This document shows, one piece after another, positions 45,342 to 52,679 of a DNA stretch of 64,000 nucleotides. Location: contig CAJKBH010000011.1 in assembly GCA_905198125.1 (NCBI GenBank), forward strand, positions 23,755-87,754. Reading direction: 5' to 3'. Under the pieces are notes generated by a model, which made no database searches, was not told the DNA's origin, and was given only the letters and a program-made list of their open reading frames with translations. Each line of letters opens with the position of its first letter. The first letter of the stretch is position 1. Position numbers and translations under genes: made by a program. The stretch is from an uncultured Porphyromonadaceae bacterium. GTDB taxonomy: Bacteria; Bacteroidota; Bacteroidia; Bacteroidales; Muribaculaceae.

Positions 45342-46616
45342 TTATTTGTCGACCATGATCTGCAGCACTTTTCTGTCGGTTTCGTCCATGGCCTCGCGGC
45401 CGATGCACGTCAGGTTGCGTATGGTTTTGTCAATATTGTTGTCCACGATACCTTCGGCGCTCGACACGCACTGGTCGTTGATGGCCATAACGGCCGACAT
45501 CAGGGCGGTGTACACTCCCGAAGCGATCTTCATGGCGCACGATGGCTTGGCTCCGTCGCATATCATGCCTGTCAGATTTGCCACCATATTCTTGATGGAT
45601 GCGCAAATGCGGTCGTAGTCACCGTCCATCAGATAGGTTATGCCCGCCGAGGCGGCGGTGGAGGCCACCACACAGCCGCACAGGGCGGAGAGCCGGCCCA
45701 GACTCTGTTTGATGTATATGCTGGTGAGGCTGCTGAGGGTCAGGGCGCGCACCTCCTGTTCGTGCGAGGCGTTGCAGTCGCGGGCATAAGTCAATACAGG
45801 CAGCGTGGCCGTGATTCCCTGGTTGCCGCTGCCGGAATTGGACATCACCGACACCTGTGCGCCACCCATGCGGGCGTCGCAGGCGGCCGAAGTCATGGAC
45901 ACTATGTGCATCAGCGGAGTGTCGCCGAAGAATTGTTTACCCTGCCGGCTCAGCAAGGCGCCGAGGCAATGGCCGTAGTTCTGTTTCAGGCCTTCCTTAG
46001 CGGCTCGGAGGTTCATCTCGCCGGCCTCGAGCATGAATTCGATTTCTTCCAACGGCGCCGTCATGGCAAACTCATAAACCTGGGCGTAGTCCAGCTTTAT
46101 ATGACTTTCACCGGCGGCATCAGATCCTGCCGATTTGTTCAATGATGTTTCGCCATCCTTCTCCAAATACACGAAATTGGTGTGTGCTCCGGAGATCACG
46201 GCGCATGCCGAGTGTCCGTCAGCCTCTACATGCACTTCGATGTACAGGTTGGAAGGGGCGTCGTCCTTATGCCGGATCTTGATATGGTTATCGTCCACAT
46301 ATCGCTTGCCGGCCTGGAGCGCGTCGGGATTGACGTCGCGCAGGACTTCGAGTCCGTATTCCGATTTGCCGCAGATGGCTCCGAGGGCCACTGCGATGGG
46401 CAGTCCGATCATGCCGGTGCCGGGGATTCCGACGCCCATGGCGTTCTTGATGATGTTGCCGCTGAGCAGCAGGGTAATGCCGTCGGGCAACGTGCCGAGC
46501 ATTTCCGTAGCCTTGGCCACGCAGAGTGAAACTGCCGCCGGCTCCGTGCATCCGCACGCGGGCACCACTTCGCTCTTTATCAGCTCGATGATCTGGTCTC
46601 TGATCGGTTTGTCCAT
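45342..46616 (-). CDS. CyuA-type L-cysteine desulfidase / serine dehydratase alpha family
   Basis: The 424-residue protein belongs to the UPF0597/serine-dehydratase-alpha group: it begins with VVPACGCTEPAAVSLCVAKA and has NSGSGNQGITATLP, LSALCGCVVAST and MICDGAKPSCAMKI, which hold the cysteines expected to bind an iron-sulfur cluster. Family members convert L-cysteine to pyruvate, ammonia and sulfide, and some may act on serine. Its exact substrate is not proven here. It lies between thymidine kinase and the TlpA-like gene. Confidence 0.88.
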   Translation of the reverse strand: MDKPIRDQIIELIKSEVVPACGCTEPAAVSLCVAKATEMLGTLPDGITLLLSGNIIKNAMGVGIPGTGMIGLPIAVALGAICGKSEYGLEVLRDVNPDALQAGKRYVDDNHIKIRHKDDAPSNLYIEVHVEADGHSACAVISGAHTNFVYLEKDGETSLNKSAGSDAAGESHIKLDYAQVYEFAMTAPLEEIEFMLEAGEMNLRAAKEGLKQNYGHCLGALLSRQGKQFFGDTPLMHIVSMTSAACDARMGGAQVSVMSNSGSGNQGITATLPVLTYARDCNASHEQEVRALTLSSLTSIYIKQSLGRLSALCGCVVASTAASAGITYLMDGDYDRICASIKNMVANLTGMICDGAKPSCAMKIASGVYTALMSAVMAINDQCVSSAEGIVDNNIDKTIRNLTCIGREAMDETDRKVLQIMVDK

Positions 46617-46668
46617 CGTATTGAGGATTAAGGTTTATACTATTCAGCAATTGGCAATTGCCAATCGC

Positions 46669-47286
46669 TCAGAGGGGGAGTTTGCCTTTCTCGCTCTGTT
46701 CTATGCGTTTGTTGCGCCAGCATTTGCGGCACACGGCTATATAGCGTTCGTTGCCGCCTATCTCCACCACCTCGCCTTCGGTTATGATCTCGCCGGCGCT
46801 GTTGACACGTGCGTTGACTATGGTCTTGCGGCCGCATGTGCAGGTAGATTTTATTTCATCGATAGTGTCGGCAATCTCCAGGAGGCGGCGCGATCCTTCG
46901 AACAGGTTGGTGCGGAAATCAGTGCGCAGGCCGTAGCATATCACGTTGATGCCGAAATCGTCTACGGCACGAGCCAGCTGATCGACCTGTTCGGGCGACA
47001 GGAACTGTGCCTCGTCCACCAGGATCCACCGCGGCCCGTTGCCGGTGGCCAGCATGTCGTGTATGACGGCGTAAAGGTTGGTGTCGGGATAAATCCAGCT
47101 GCACTCGCGTTCTATGCCTATGCGGCTGCGTATCACGTTCTTCTGCTCGCGGGTATCCACCACGGGCTTGAAGCATTTGTACGCCATGCCGCGTTCCTCG
47201 AAATTATAAGCCGTGGTGAGCAGCAGCGCCGTCTTGGCCGAGCCCATCGTGCCGTATCTGAAATATAGTTTGCCTATTTTGCTCAT
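46669..47286 (-). CDS. tdk: Thymidine kinase
   Basis: Type II thymidine kinase phosphorylates thymidine in salvage. The 205-residue protein has FRYGTMGSAKTALLL (P-loop), VDEAQFLSPEQV (Walker B) and a zinc-binding loop (CTCGRKTI and VCRKCW). The longer reading from a TTG at 47298 is rejected for ATG 47286 (MSKIGKLYF). The P-loop GTMGSAKT has Ala where Gly is common. A series of 22-bp repeats starts at its 5' edge. Confidence 0.93.
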   Translation of the reverse strand: MSKIGKLYFRYGTMGSAKTALLLTTAYNFEERGMAYKCFKPVVDTREQKNVIRSRIGIERECSWIYPDTNLYAVIHDMLATGNGPRWILVDEAQFLSPEQVDQLARAVDDFGINVICYGLRTDFRTNLFEGSRRLLEIADTIDEIKSTCTCGRKTIVNARVNSAGEIITEGEVVEIGGNERYIAVCRKCWRNKRIEQSEKGKLPL

Positions 47287-47374
47287 TCTGAAATTCAATC
47301 GGTATCAAATCCGGATTGTCTCCGTATCTAATCTGCATTATCTTGGTGTCAAATTTGCATTATCTTTGTATCAA
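47287..47374. repeat. About four degenerate 22-bp tandem repeats
   Basis: The clearest copies are 47331-47352 and 47353-47374 (18 of 22 identical), both of the form ATnTGCATTATCTTnGTnTCAA. Weaker copies lie at about 47309-47330 and 47287-47308. On the plus strand each copy holds a TAnnTTTG-like TATCTTTG word, but no plus-strand gene follows. They sit upstream of tdk. Confidence 0.6.
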
Positions 47375-47385
47375 CTCGAAACCAG

Positions 47386-47420
47386 ACTCCGGACACCGCC
47401 CCGTCGGCGACACCCGGAGT
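47386..47420. repeat. Palindrome with GGACACCGCC, copy 3
   Basis: ACTCCGG (47386-47392) pairs with CCGGAGT (47414-47420), and an inner CGCC/GGCG stem closes a CCGTC loop. The GGACACCGCC core (47391-47400) is shared with the palindromes at 3073 and 19830. It sits between the AbiEii stop and tdk. Confidence 0.5.
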
Positions 47421-47477
47421 ACAAAGTTAATATTTATTTCCTCAATTCCAAAATAGAAACCGTCATCATTCAAATCA

Positions 47478-48305
47478 TCATTCAAACCTTAGCATATCTG
47501 CCAGCTGAACGAAATAGTCATTTGACCATATATCAAGTTCATGAGGGTTTTTAACGAATGGAAGTACGTCATTCTTTACCTGATTCATGTTTGCGGACAT
47601 CAGCTTTTCTTTCAGCCGAATAATAAACGACTCCCTGTCAAGAACTTCGTTATTGAATTGCAGGGCACGCTCGGCGAGATGGTTAAAACCCAATGGCACA
47701 TTGTGACGTACATACCATTCAAAGTCATACCAGTCACGCCCTTTTACGCGATTCTTCCAAGTCCGATAAACCAAAGCGTGCATTTTACCGGCAAACAAAT
47801 CGGGCAGAGTAAAGCATCGCGTCATAAAAGAGTGAGGCTGAACCAGAAGTCTCTGTTCAGTTCTGAAATTCAGCGGAGGGTGAGTGTCGACCTCAATCTT
47901 TATCTTGATAGACTTGTCTGTTTGAAATGATACATCATATACATCCGTCGTATCTTTAAGAAAAGCAGACTCCACTTTTCCGAAATTCTTCTTGTCCTTC
48001 TTTGTTATCTCAACTTCCCTGCCGACAATTGCAAATTCATCAATGATAGGCTGGAAATACTTAGTGAAATCAAAATTATCATCAGGAGTCAGAAGCGAGA
48101 AATCCATATCCTCTGAGAACCGTTGAAGGCCGTGAAAGATTCTAAGGCAAGTGCCTCCGTAAAACGATGCCACATCGAAGAATCCACCGTTGTGGAGTCC
48201 GGCAAGTATCACCTGCTGGTTGACTTCGAATATCACATTCCGTTTTTGCTGATCGGTTGTCATATCGTATGCGGAAAGCATATTGTCATATATATCATTC
48301 TTCAT
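47478..48305 (-). CDS. abiEii: AbiEii nucleotidyltransferase-like toxin
   Basis: The 275-residue protein is an AbiEii/AbiGii-type toxin, with SFYGGTCLRIFHGLQRFSEDMDFSLL, the GG-x-x-L-R and S-x-D-x-D nucleotidyltransferase signature, and a C-terminal helical domain (LFAGKMHALVYRTWKNRVKGRDWYDF). Such toxins can block growth by modifying tRNA acceptor ends in studied systems; AbiE was first described as a phage abortive-infection system. Its ATG overlaps the AbiEi stop (ATGA). A longer upstream frame is not used. Confidence 0.88.
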   Translation of the reverse strand: MKNDIYDNMLSAYDMTTDQQKRNVIFEVNQQVILAGLHNGGFFDVASFYGGTCLRIFHGLQRFSEDMDFSLLTPDDNFDFTKYFQPIIDEFAIVGREVEITKKDKKNFGKVESAFLKDTTDVYDVSFQTDKSIKIKIEVDTHPPLNFRTEQRLLVQPHSFMTRCFTLPDLFAGKMHALVYRTWKNRVKGRDWYDFEWYVRHNVPLGFNHLAERALQFNNEVLDRESFIIRLKEKLMSANMNQVKNDVLPFVKNPHELDIWSNDYFVQLADMLRFE

Positions 48306-48928
48306 TGCTTCAATAGTTTTAATAATGTCCGGATTGAATCCGCTTTTTTTCCGACTTTGGCGTATGCTTCCAGAATTGCGGGATTCATTTGCCTGAAATC
48401 GTTTAAATCCATTCTGATGTCTTCTTCCAGATAAATGGCCGCATCTTTTGGATAGCGAAGATTCACGCCGGGCGAGTTGGCTACAAGATCGCACAATGCC
48501 TTTTCCGGTGTTGCAATCACAAAGGCATATCCCGTTTTTCTGATGCTCGACAACCCTATGGAAAAAGCGCCTTTGGGAATATGGGTATATTCATATCGGC
48601 CAACCGGCGTATCAAAATCGCGGGAATGCTTCAGAGTCATGGATTGCATGACATATACCTGTTCCGGGATCAATCCATAATAACGCAGAGCCGATGACAT
48701 TGATACATACGACGGGGTGTAGAGATGATTCGCAATCAGTTCTGTTGACAGAGGAATGCCGGTGACCTTCGGGCTACAAACATATAAGCCCCTCTTGAGC
48801 CTGATAACCTGCTTATCACGCTCAAGCAACCTAATCTTCTGATTGCCACCCTTGATATCTGGAAATAGTGATTTCAAGGCTGCAGCAGTGACCGGTATGT
48901 TTCCTATATGTTCCAACGGACCTTTCAC
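48302..48928 (-). CDS. abiEi: AbiEi antitoxin / autorepressor
   Basis: The 208-residue protein has an N-terminal winged-helix part (GNIPVTAAALKSLFPDIK, RLKRGLYVCSPKV) and the AbiEi C-terminal domain (TPSYVSMSSALRYYGLIPE, EKALCDLVANSPGVN). In the type IV AbiE system the antitoxin does not bind the toxin; it represses the operon by binding inverted repeats. The likely start is GTG 48928 (MKGPLEHIGNIP), four bases after the -7 element, because the longer frame from 48964 runs into the promoter. A perfect inverted repeat at 48940-48996 is the candidate operator. Confidence 0.85.
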   Translation of the reverse strand: MKGPLEHIGNIPVTAAALKSLFPDIKGGNQKIRLLERDKQVIRLKRGLYVCSPKVTGIPLSTELIANHLYTPSYVSMSSALRYYGLIPEQVYVMQSMTLKHSRDFDTPVGRYEYTHIPKGAFSIGLSSIRKTGYAFVIATPEKALCDLVANSPGVNLRYPKDAAIYLEEDIRMDLNDFRQMNPAILEAYAKVGKKADSIRTLLKLLKQ

Positions 48929-48932
48929 AATG

Positions 48933-48940
48933 CAAATATA
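48933..48940 (-). promoter_or_regulatory. -7 element of the abiE operon
   Basis: Minus-strand TATATTTG at plus 48940-48933, followed after CATT by the GTG start. No clean TTTG is found 19-20 nt upstream. The element abuts and shares its first base with the left arm of the operator palindrome, so a bound repressor would block RNA polymerase. Confidence 0.65.
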
Positions 48941-48996
48941 GTAAAAATTTGAACAGAAAAACATATCATATATGTTTTTCTGTTCAAATTTTTACT
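48940..48996. promoter_or_regulatory. Perfect 27-bp inverted repeat, AbiEi operator candidate
   Basis: Arms 48940-48966 and 48970-48996 are exact reverse complements, separated by only CAT. The region covers the promoter upstream of the -7 box and is A/T-rich. AbiEi proteins are known to bind inverted repeats in their own promoter and repress; this length and symmetry are unusually good. Confidence 0.8.
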
Positions 48997-49050
48997 TCTA
49001 AGCATCGAAAATTGCAAAAATAAGGCATTTTGAGCATGCTACATTAATAT

Positions 49051-49079
49051 AAAAAGGCGCACGGTGATGCGCCCTTTTA
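49051..49079 (-). terminator. Terminator of the uxaC-transporter operon
   Basis: On the minus strand GGGCGCA and TGCGCC flank a short TCACCG-type loop, followed by TTTTTA. It lies 27 nt beyond the transporter stop at 49106. Confidence 0.8.
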
Positions 49080-49105
49080 GTTGGTATTCAATGTGATGTG
49101 ATAAT

Positions 49106-50605
49106 TCAGGGTTCGATGAGTTTGTAGCTGGGGACGAGGAGCTTCATGAGGCACCAGGCGGCGAGGTAGCCGACGCCGCAGATGCAGAACACGATGAAGT
49201 AACCGGCGGGCTTGCCCTGGAAGCCAAGAAGCTGCATGTTCGTTTCCGCAGCGTAGTCGAACAGGATGCCGGAGCAGAAGTTGATCAGGAAGCACCCCAG
49301 GCCGCCTGCCATTCCTCCGATACCGATGATGGTGGCGATGGTGCTTTTGGGGAACATGTCGCCGGCTACGGAATATATGTTGGCCGACCATGCCTGGTGG
49401 GCGGCGCCGCAGATGCCTATGATGATGATGGGGTACCAGTATGAAATGGATCCGAGTGGCTGCGCGAATATCGCTAACAGCGGGAACAGCGCGAATATGA
49501 ACATGGCCTTCATTCGCGCGGCGTATGGGTTAAGCCCCGTTTTTTCAATGATGATGGTAGGGAGTTTGCCACCGTATATCGAAAGCATGGTGATGGCGTA
49601 AAGCACGAATATCAGCATCTGCGACGTTCCCGTGTCGCTCGAGAATCCGTATATGTCGGATATATAGGCGGGAATCCAGAACAGGAAGAACCACCACACG
49701 CCGTCGGTAAGCAGCTTGCCGAAGAATACGGCCCACGTCTGCGGATACTTGAAACACTTGAAGAAGGGAATGGTGGGAGTGTCGGAGTCTTCCTTCACGG
49801 CTTCCTTGCGCGCGGCCTTGGCCGAAATGTCACCGGCATTGTCCGATTCTATGTATTGCAGTTCGGCGCCGTTTACGTAAGGAGATTTGGCGGGTTTCTT
49901 ATAATAAACCATCCATAGTCCCATCCACACAAAACCGAGTGCGCCGATGGTGACGAAGGCCATCTCCCAGCCGTTGCCGATGCCGGCGTCCTTGAAGTAA
50001 CGGGCCAGAGAGGGAATGGTAAGAGGCGCTATCAATGCGCCGACTGTTGCGCCGGCATTAAATAGCGACGTGGCGAAGGCGCGGTCGCGTTTGGGGAAAT
50101 ATTCGGCTGTCACCTTGATGGCGGCAGGGAAGTTGCCCGCCTCGCCCACACTCAGGATGATTCGCGCGGCTATGAAATAATAGACGGATACGATGGCGAT
50201 AGCAGATGCTGCGGCACCGGTAGCGCCTACCATCTGCGACACGGAGTCGATGCCCAGTGTGTGCTCGGTGGCCCAGCCGCACAGGGCGTGCAGACAGGCG
50301 CCGGCGCTCCAGATGAATATGGCCCACAGGTAGCCTTTCTTGGTGCCCATCCAGTCTATGAACTTACCGGCGAACAGGTTGGCGACAGCGTAAACGCCCG
50401 AGAATACGCCGGTGATGATGCCGTAGTTGGTATCGGTCCAGTGGAATTCCGGAGCGATGAAATCCTTCCAGGTCAGCGACAGTACCTGACGATCCATATA
50501 GTTGACCGTGGTGGCGAGAAACAGGAGCGTGCAGATGAACCAGCGGAAATTGCTGGACTTTTCAGTAGTCTCCGTTCCGGGGCTGAGTGCTTGCGAGTTG
50601 ATCAT
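49106..50605 (-). CDS. MFS transporter, hexuronate (ExuT-like)
   Basis: The 499-residue protein has 12 membrane segments with the MFS pattern: WFICTLLFLATTVNYMDRQVLS, DRAFATSLFNAGATVGALIAP, and IGIGGMAGGLGCFLINF. Family and neighbour point to proton-linked uptake of D-glucuronate or D-galacturonate. The start is ATG 50605 (MINSQALSPGTE), 2 nt after the uxaC stop; a longer upstream reading lies inside uxaC. Conserved NYMDRQ and VGEAGNFPAAIKVTAEYF motifs are typical of ExuT. Transported sugar is inferred. Confidence 0.9.
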   Translation of the reverse strand: MINSQALSPGTETTEKSSNFRWFICTLLFLATTVNYMDRQVLSLTWKDFIAPEFHWTDTNYGIITGVFSGVYAVANLFAGKFIDWMGTKKGYLWAIFIWSAGACLHALCGWATEHTLGIDSVSQMVGATGAAASAIAIVSVYYFIAARIILSVGEAGNFPAAIKVTAEYFPKRDRAFATSLFNAGATVGALIAPLTIPSLARYFKDAGIGNGWEMAFVTIGALGFVWMGLWMVYYKKPAKSPYVNGAELQYIESDNAGDISAKAARKEAVKEDSDTPTIPFFKCFKYPQTWAVFFGKLLTDGVWWFFLFWIPAYISDIYGFSSDTGTSQMLIFVLYAITMLSIYGGKLPTIIIEKTGLNPYAARMKAMFIFALFPLLAIFAQPLGSISYWYPIIIIGICGAAHQAWSANIYSVAGDMFPKSTIATIIGIGGMAGGLGCFLINFCSGILFDYAAETNMQLLGFQGKPAGYFIVFCICGVGYLAAWCLMKLLVPSYKLIEP

Positions 50606-50607
50606 AG

Positions 50608-52020
50608 TCAGAACTTGAAATATTCCTTGGCGTTGCCGTACGATACTTTCTTTACTATCTCGTTGCCGATAAAATCGAATTCCGATGCGGGAAGCAGTCC
50701 GTTCTCGATGTCGTTGCCCAACAGGTTGCACAGCGTGCGGCGGAAATATTCGTGACGCGGATAGCTCAGGAACGAGCGCGAGTCGGTGAGCATCCCCACG
50801 AATCGGCTCAGCAAACCGAGGTTGCTAAGGGCGTTCATCTGGCGTTCCATGCCGTCCTTCTGGTCCATGAACCACCAGCCGGAACCGAACTGTATCTTGC
50901 CGGCGCCGGAGCGGCCGTCCTGGAAGTTGCCGATCATGGTGGCCACCAGCTCGTTGTCGCGCGGATTCAGGTTATAGATGATGGTCTTGGGCAGTTTGTT
51001 GTCGCGGGCCAGCATGTCGAGGAACTTCGACATGGTCTCGCCCACGGTATAGTCGCCGATGGAGTCGAATCCCGTGTCCGGACCGATGGCGAGCATCATG
51101 CGAGTGTTGTTGTTGCGCAACGCGCCGTAATGATACTGCTGCGTCCAGCCGGCATCGTGGTCCATCGCCCCGAACTCGTAGAGCATGGCGGTCTTGAATA
51201 CGGCTATTTCCTTGGGCGTCAGTTCCTCGTTTCGGAGATACACCTTGGAGAAGATCGCCTCGACCTCGGCATCGGTGTAATCCTCGGCGTAGAATGCTCC
51301 AAGACCGTGGTCGGAGAGGCGGCAACCGACGGAAGCGAAGAAATCGTGACGAATACGCAGAGCTTCAATCAGGTCGGCGAATGAGCGGATATTCAGCTTG
51401 GCCACTTCGCCGAGTCGCCTGACGTAGTCGCGGTATTTGCCCGGATTCTCCACGGCCATTGCCATGTCGGGACGCCATGTCGGCAGCATCTTTACCTTGA
51501 AACCGTCCTCGCGGGTCTTGATGTGGTATTCCAGCGAATCGGCCGGGTCGTCGGTGGTGCATACCGTTTCCACGTTGTAATGCAACATCAGGCCGCGCGC
51601 CGACATGTCAGGCCGTTGCAGCATCTCCGAGCAGCGGTCGTAGATGCCGCGGGCCGTGACCGGGCTCAGCAGGTCGGTCACGCCGAAGGCCGTCTTGAGT
51701 TCCAGATGCGTCCAATGGTACAGCGGGTTGCGCATGGTGTAGGGCACGGTTTCGGCCCATTTCTCGAACTTCTCCCAGTCGGAGGCATCGCCGGTTATGA
51801 AATGTTCGTCCACGCCGTTGGTGCGGAGCGCGCGCCATTTGTAGTGGTCGCCCTCCAGCCAGATCCGGGACAGATTGGGGAAGACATGATTGTCGGCCAC
51901 ATACTCGGGCGAGAGGTGGCAGTGATAGTCTATGATGGGCAGTCCTTCCGCATAGTCATGGTATAGGCGGCGTGCGGATTCTGTCTGCAACAGAAAATCC
52001 TCGCTGATGAATTCTTTCAT
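50608..52020 (-). CDS. uxaC: Uronate (glucuronate) isomerase
   Basis: UxaC converts D-glucuronate to D-fructuronate or D-galacturonate to D-tagaturonate, the first step of hexuronate breakdown. The 470-residue protein has PIIDYHCHLSPEYVADN (metal-binding His pair), TYRDTGVGF-type region absent, WTHLELKTAFGV, VCTTDDPADSLEYH and YEFGAMDHDAGWTQQYHYGALRNNNT, and FGSGWWFMDQKDGM. Length and motifs fit the family. It is cotranscribed with the transporter. The downstream pathway genes (uxaB, uxuB, kdgK) are not in this window. Confidence 0.96.
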   Translation of the reverse strand: MKEFISEDFLLQTESARRLYHDYAEGLPIIDYHCHLSPEYVADNHVFPNLSRIWLEGDHYKWRALRTNGVDEHFITGDASDWEKFEKWAETVPYTMRNPLYHWTHLELKTAFGVTDLLSPVTARGIYDRCSEMLQRPDMSARGLMLHYNVETVCTTDDPADSLEYHIKTREDGFKVKMLPTWRPDMAMAVENPGKYRDYVRRLGEVAKLNIRSFADLIEALRIRHDFFASVGCRLSDHGLGAFYAEDYTDAEVEAIFSKVYLRNEELTPKEIAVFKTAMLYEFGAMDHDAGWTQQYHYGALRNNNTRMMLAIGPDTGFDSIGDYTVGETMSKFLDMLARDNKLPKTIIYNLNPRDNELVATMIGNFQDGRSGAGKIQFGSGWWFMDQKDGMERQMNALSNLGLLSRFVGMLTDSRSFLSYPRHEYFRRTLCNLLGNDIENGLLPASEFDFIGNEIVKKVSYGNAKEYFKF

Positions 52021-52062
52021 GATGTCAGGTTTTTAAGCACAGGGTCGGTCGTTTTTTATTAA

Positions 52063-52084
52063 CCCGGGTGATTGTCACCGGGAA
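52063..52084. repeat. GC-rich hairpin between tRNA-Leu and uxaC
   Basis: CCCGG-GTGA and TCAC-CGGG arms (one bulged G) around TTG. The minus-strand tRNA terminator precedes it, so it lies in the uxaC leader region. No uxaC promoter matching the consensus was found in 52021-52090. Confidence 0.4.
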
Positions 52085-52090
52085 GCCCTT

Positions 52091-52129
52091 AAAACAAAAA
52101 TAGCCGACAACCTGTGGGCTGACGGCTAT
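52091..52129 (-). terminator. Terminator of tRNA-Leu
   Basis: On the minus strand ATAGCCG and CGGCTAT enclose a 16-nt loop and are followed by a T-rich run (plus-strand A run at 52091-52099). Confidence 0.7.
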
Positions 52130-52136
52130 ATACGGG

Positions 52137-52218
52137 TGCGCACGATAGGACTCGAACCTACACGTCGCAAGACACCAGATCCTAAGTCTGGCGCGGCTAC
52201 CAATTACGCCACGTGCGC
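52137..52218 (-). tRNA. tRNA-Leu (TAG)
   Basis: The minus strand folds as a class II tRNA: acceptor GCGCACG/CGTGCGC, D arm, anticodon arm CCAGA-CTTAGGA-TCTGG with anticodon TAG, a long variable arm (about 14 nt) and T arm with GGTTCGAGTCC. CCA is not encoded (the three bases read CCC). It reads CTA-family leucine codons. Confidence 0.92.
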
Positions 52219-52229
52219 CTTTTCAGACG

Positions 52230-52261
52230 CAAAGATACAACAAAAATCGGGATTAATCAAG
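52230..52261 (-). promoter_or_regulatory. Promoter of tRNA-Leu
   Basis: Minus-strand TATCTTTG (plus 52230-52237), with CTTG 20 nt upstream (plus 52258-52261), close to the TTTG consensus. Its -33 end lies in the first copy of the neighbouring tandem repeat. Confidence 0.65.
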
Positions 52262-52383
52262 AATAATCCCGATTAATCGAGATTAAACAGGATTAATCGG
52301 GATAAATCAGGATAATCGGGATAAATCAGGATAATCGGGATAAATCAGGATAATCTCGATAAATCCTGATTTATCCCGATTAT
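52251..52383. repeat. 19-20 bp tandem repeats with a 21-bp inverted repeat
   Basis: Three 20-bp units begin at 52251, 52271 and 52291, and three 19-bp units (GATAATCGGGATAAATCAG type) at 52311, 52330 and 52349. The end, 52363-52383, is the exact reverse complement of 52331-52351, with an 11-nt spacer. The block ends two bases before the stop of the PII-like gene, so it forms the 3' end of the efflux operon transcript. Confidence 0.75.
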
Positions 52384-52385
52384 GG

Positions 52386-52679
52386 TTATATTGACTTCTC
52401 GACGTTCCAGGCGAATGCGCGGAGGCCGAGCATGGGTTTGGTCTCGTCCAGCTCGTGCAGACGCTCCATGAGGAGGTCAAGCTGCTCGTCGGGCACGAAT
52501 GTCATTATGGCCGATGCGAGCGATGGCCAGGCGTGGGTGCCGTAGTGCGGGTCGCCGGTCTTCGAGCCGCGTCCCTGCACCTCGCCGAAGGCCGTGAAGC
52601 CGCGGCATGAGGTGCGGTTCAGTACTTCAATCACATGCTCGTGATGTGCCTGATCGTATGCTATGAATACTCCTTTCAT
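52386..52679 (-). CDS. Small PII-like protein linked to the RND pump
   Basis: This 97-residue cytosolic protein has a likely beta-alpha-beta-beta-alpha-beta order (GVFIAYDQAHHEHVIEVLNR, CRGFTAFGEVQGRGS, ASAIMTFVPDEQLDLLMERL) that resembles PII/GlnB-type or similar ferredoxin-like trimers. No classic PII signature is certain. The ATG overlaps the RND pump stop by ATGA, so it is translated with the pump. It may sense a small molecule and adjust the pump. The function is inference. Confidence 0.6.
   Translation of the reverse strand: MKGVFIAYDQAHHEHVIEVLNRTSCRGFTAFGEVQGRGSKTGDPHYGTHAWPSLASAIMTFVPDEQLDLLMERLHELDETKPMLGLRAFAWNVEKSI

Noticed and set aside
48929..48964. Longer N-terminus of AbiEi from 48964
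   Set aside because: The extension covers the -7 element and the left arm of the operator palindrome; the aligned family core begins near the GTG at 48928.
50606..50731. Longer N-terminus of the MFS transporter from 50731
   Set aside because: It overlaps the end of uxaC and codes for a basic, non-membrane stretch. ATG 50605 gives a normal MFS start.
52251..52383. CRISPR array
   Set aside because: Units are 19-20 bp with no spacers between them, no cas genes are nearby, and the block ends in an inverted copy.
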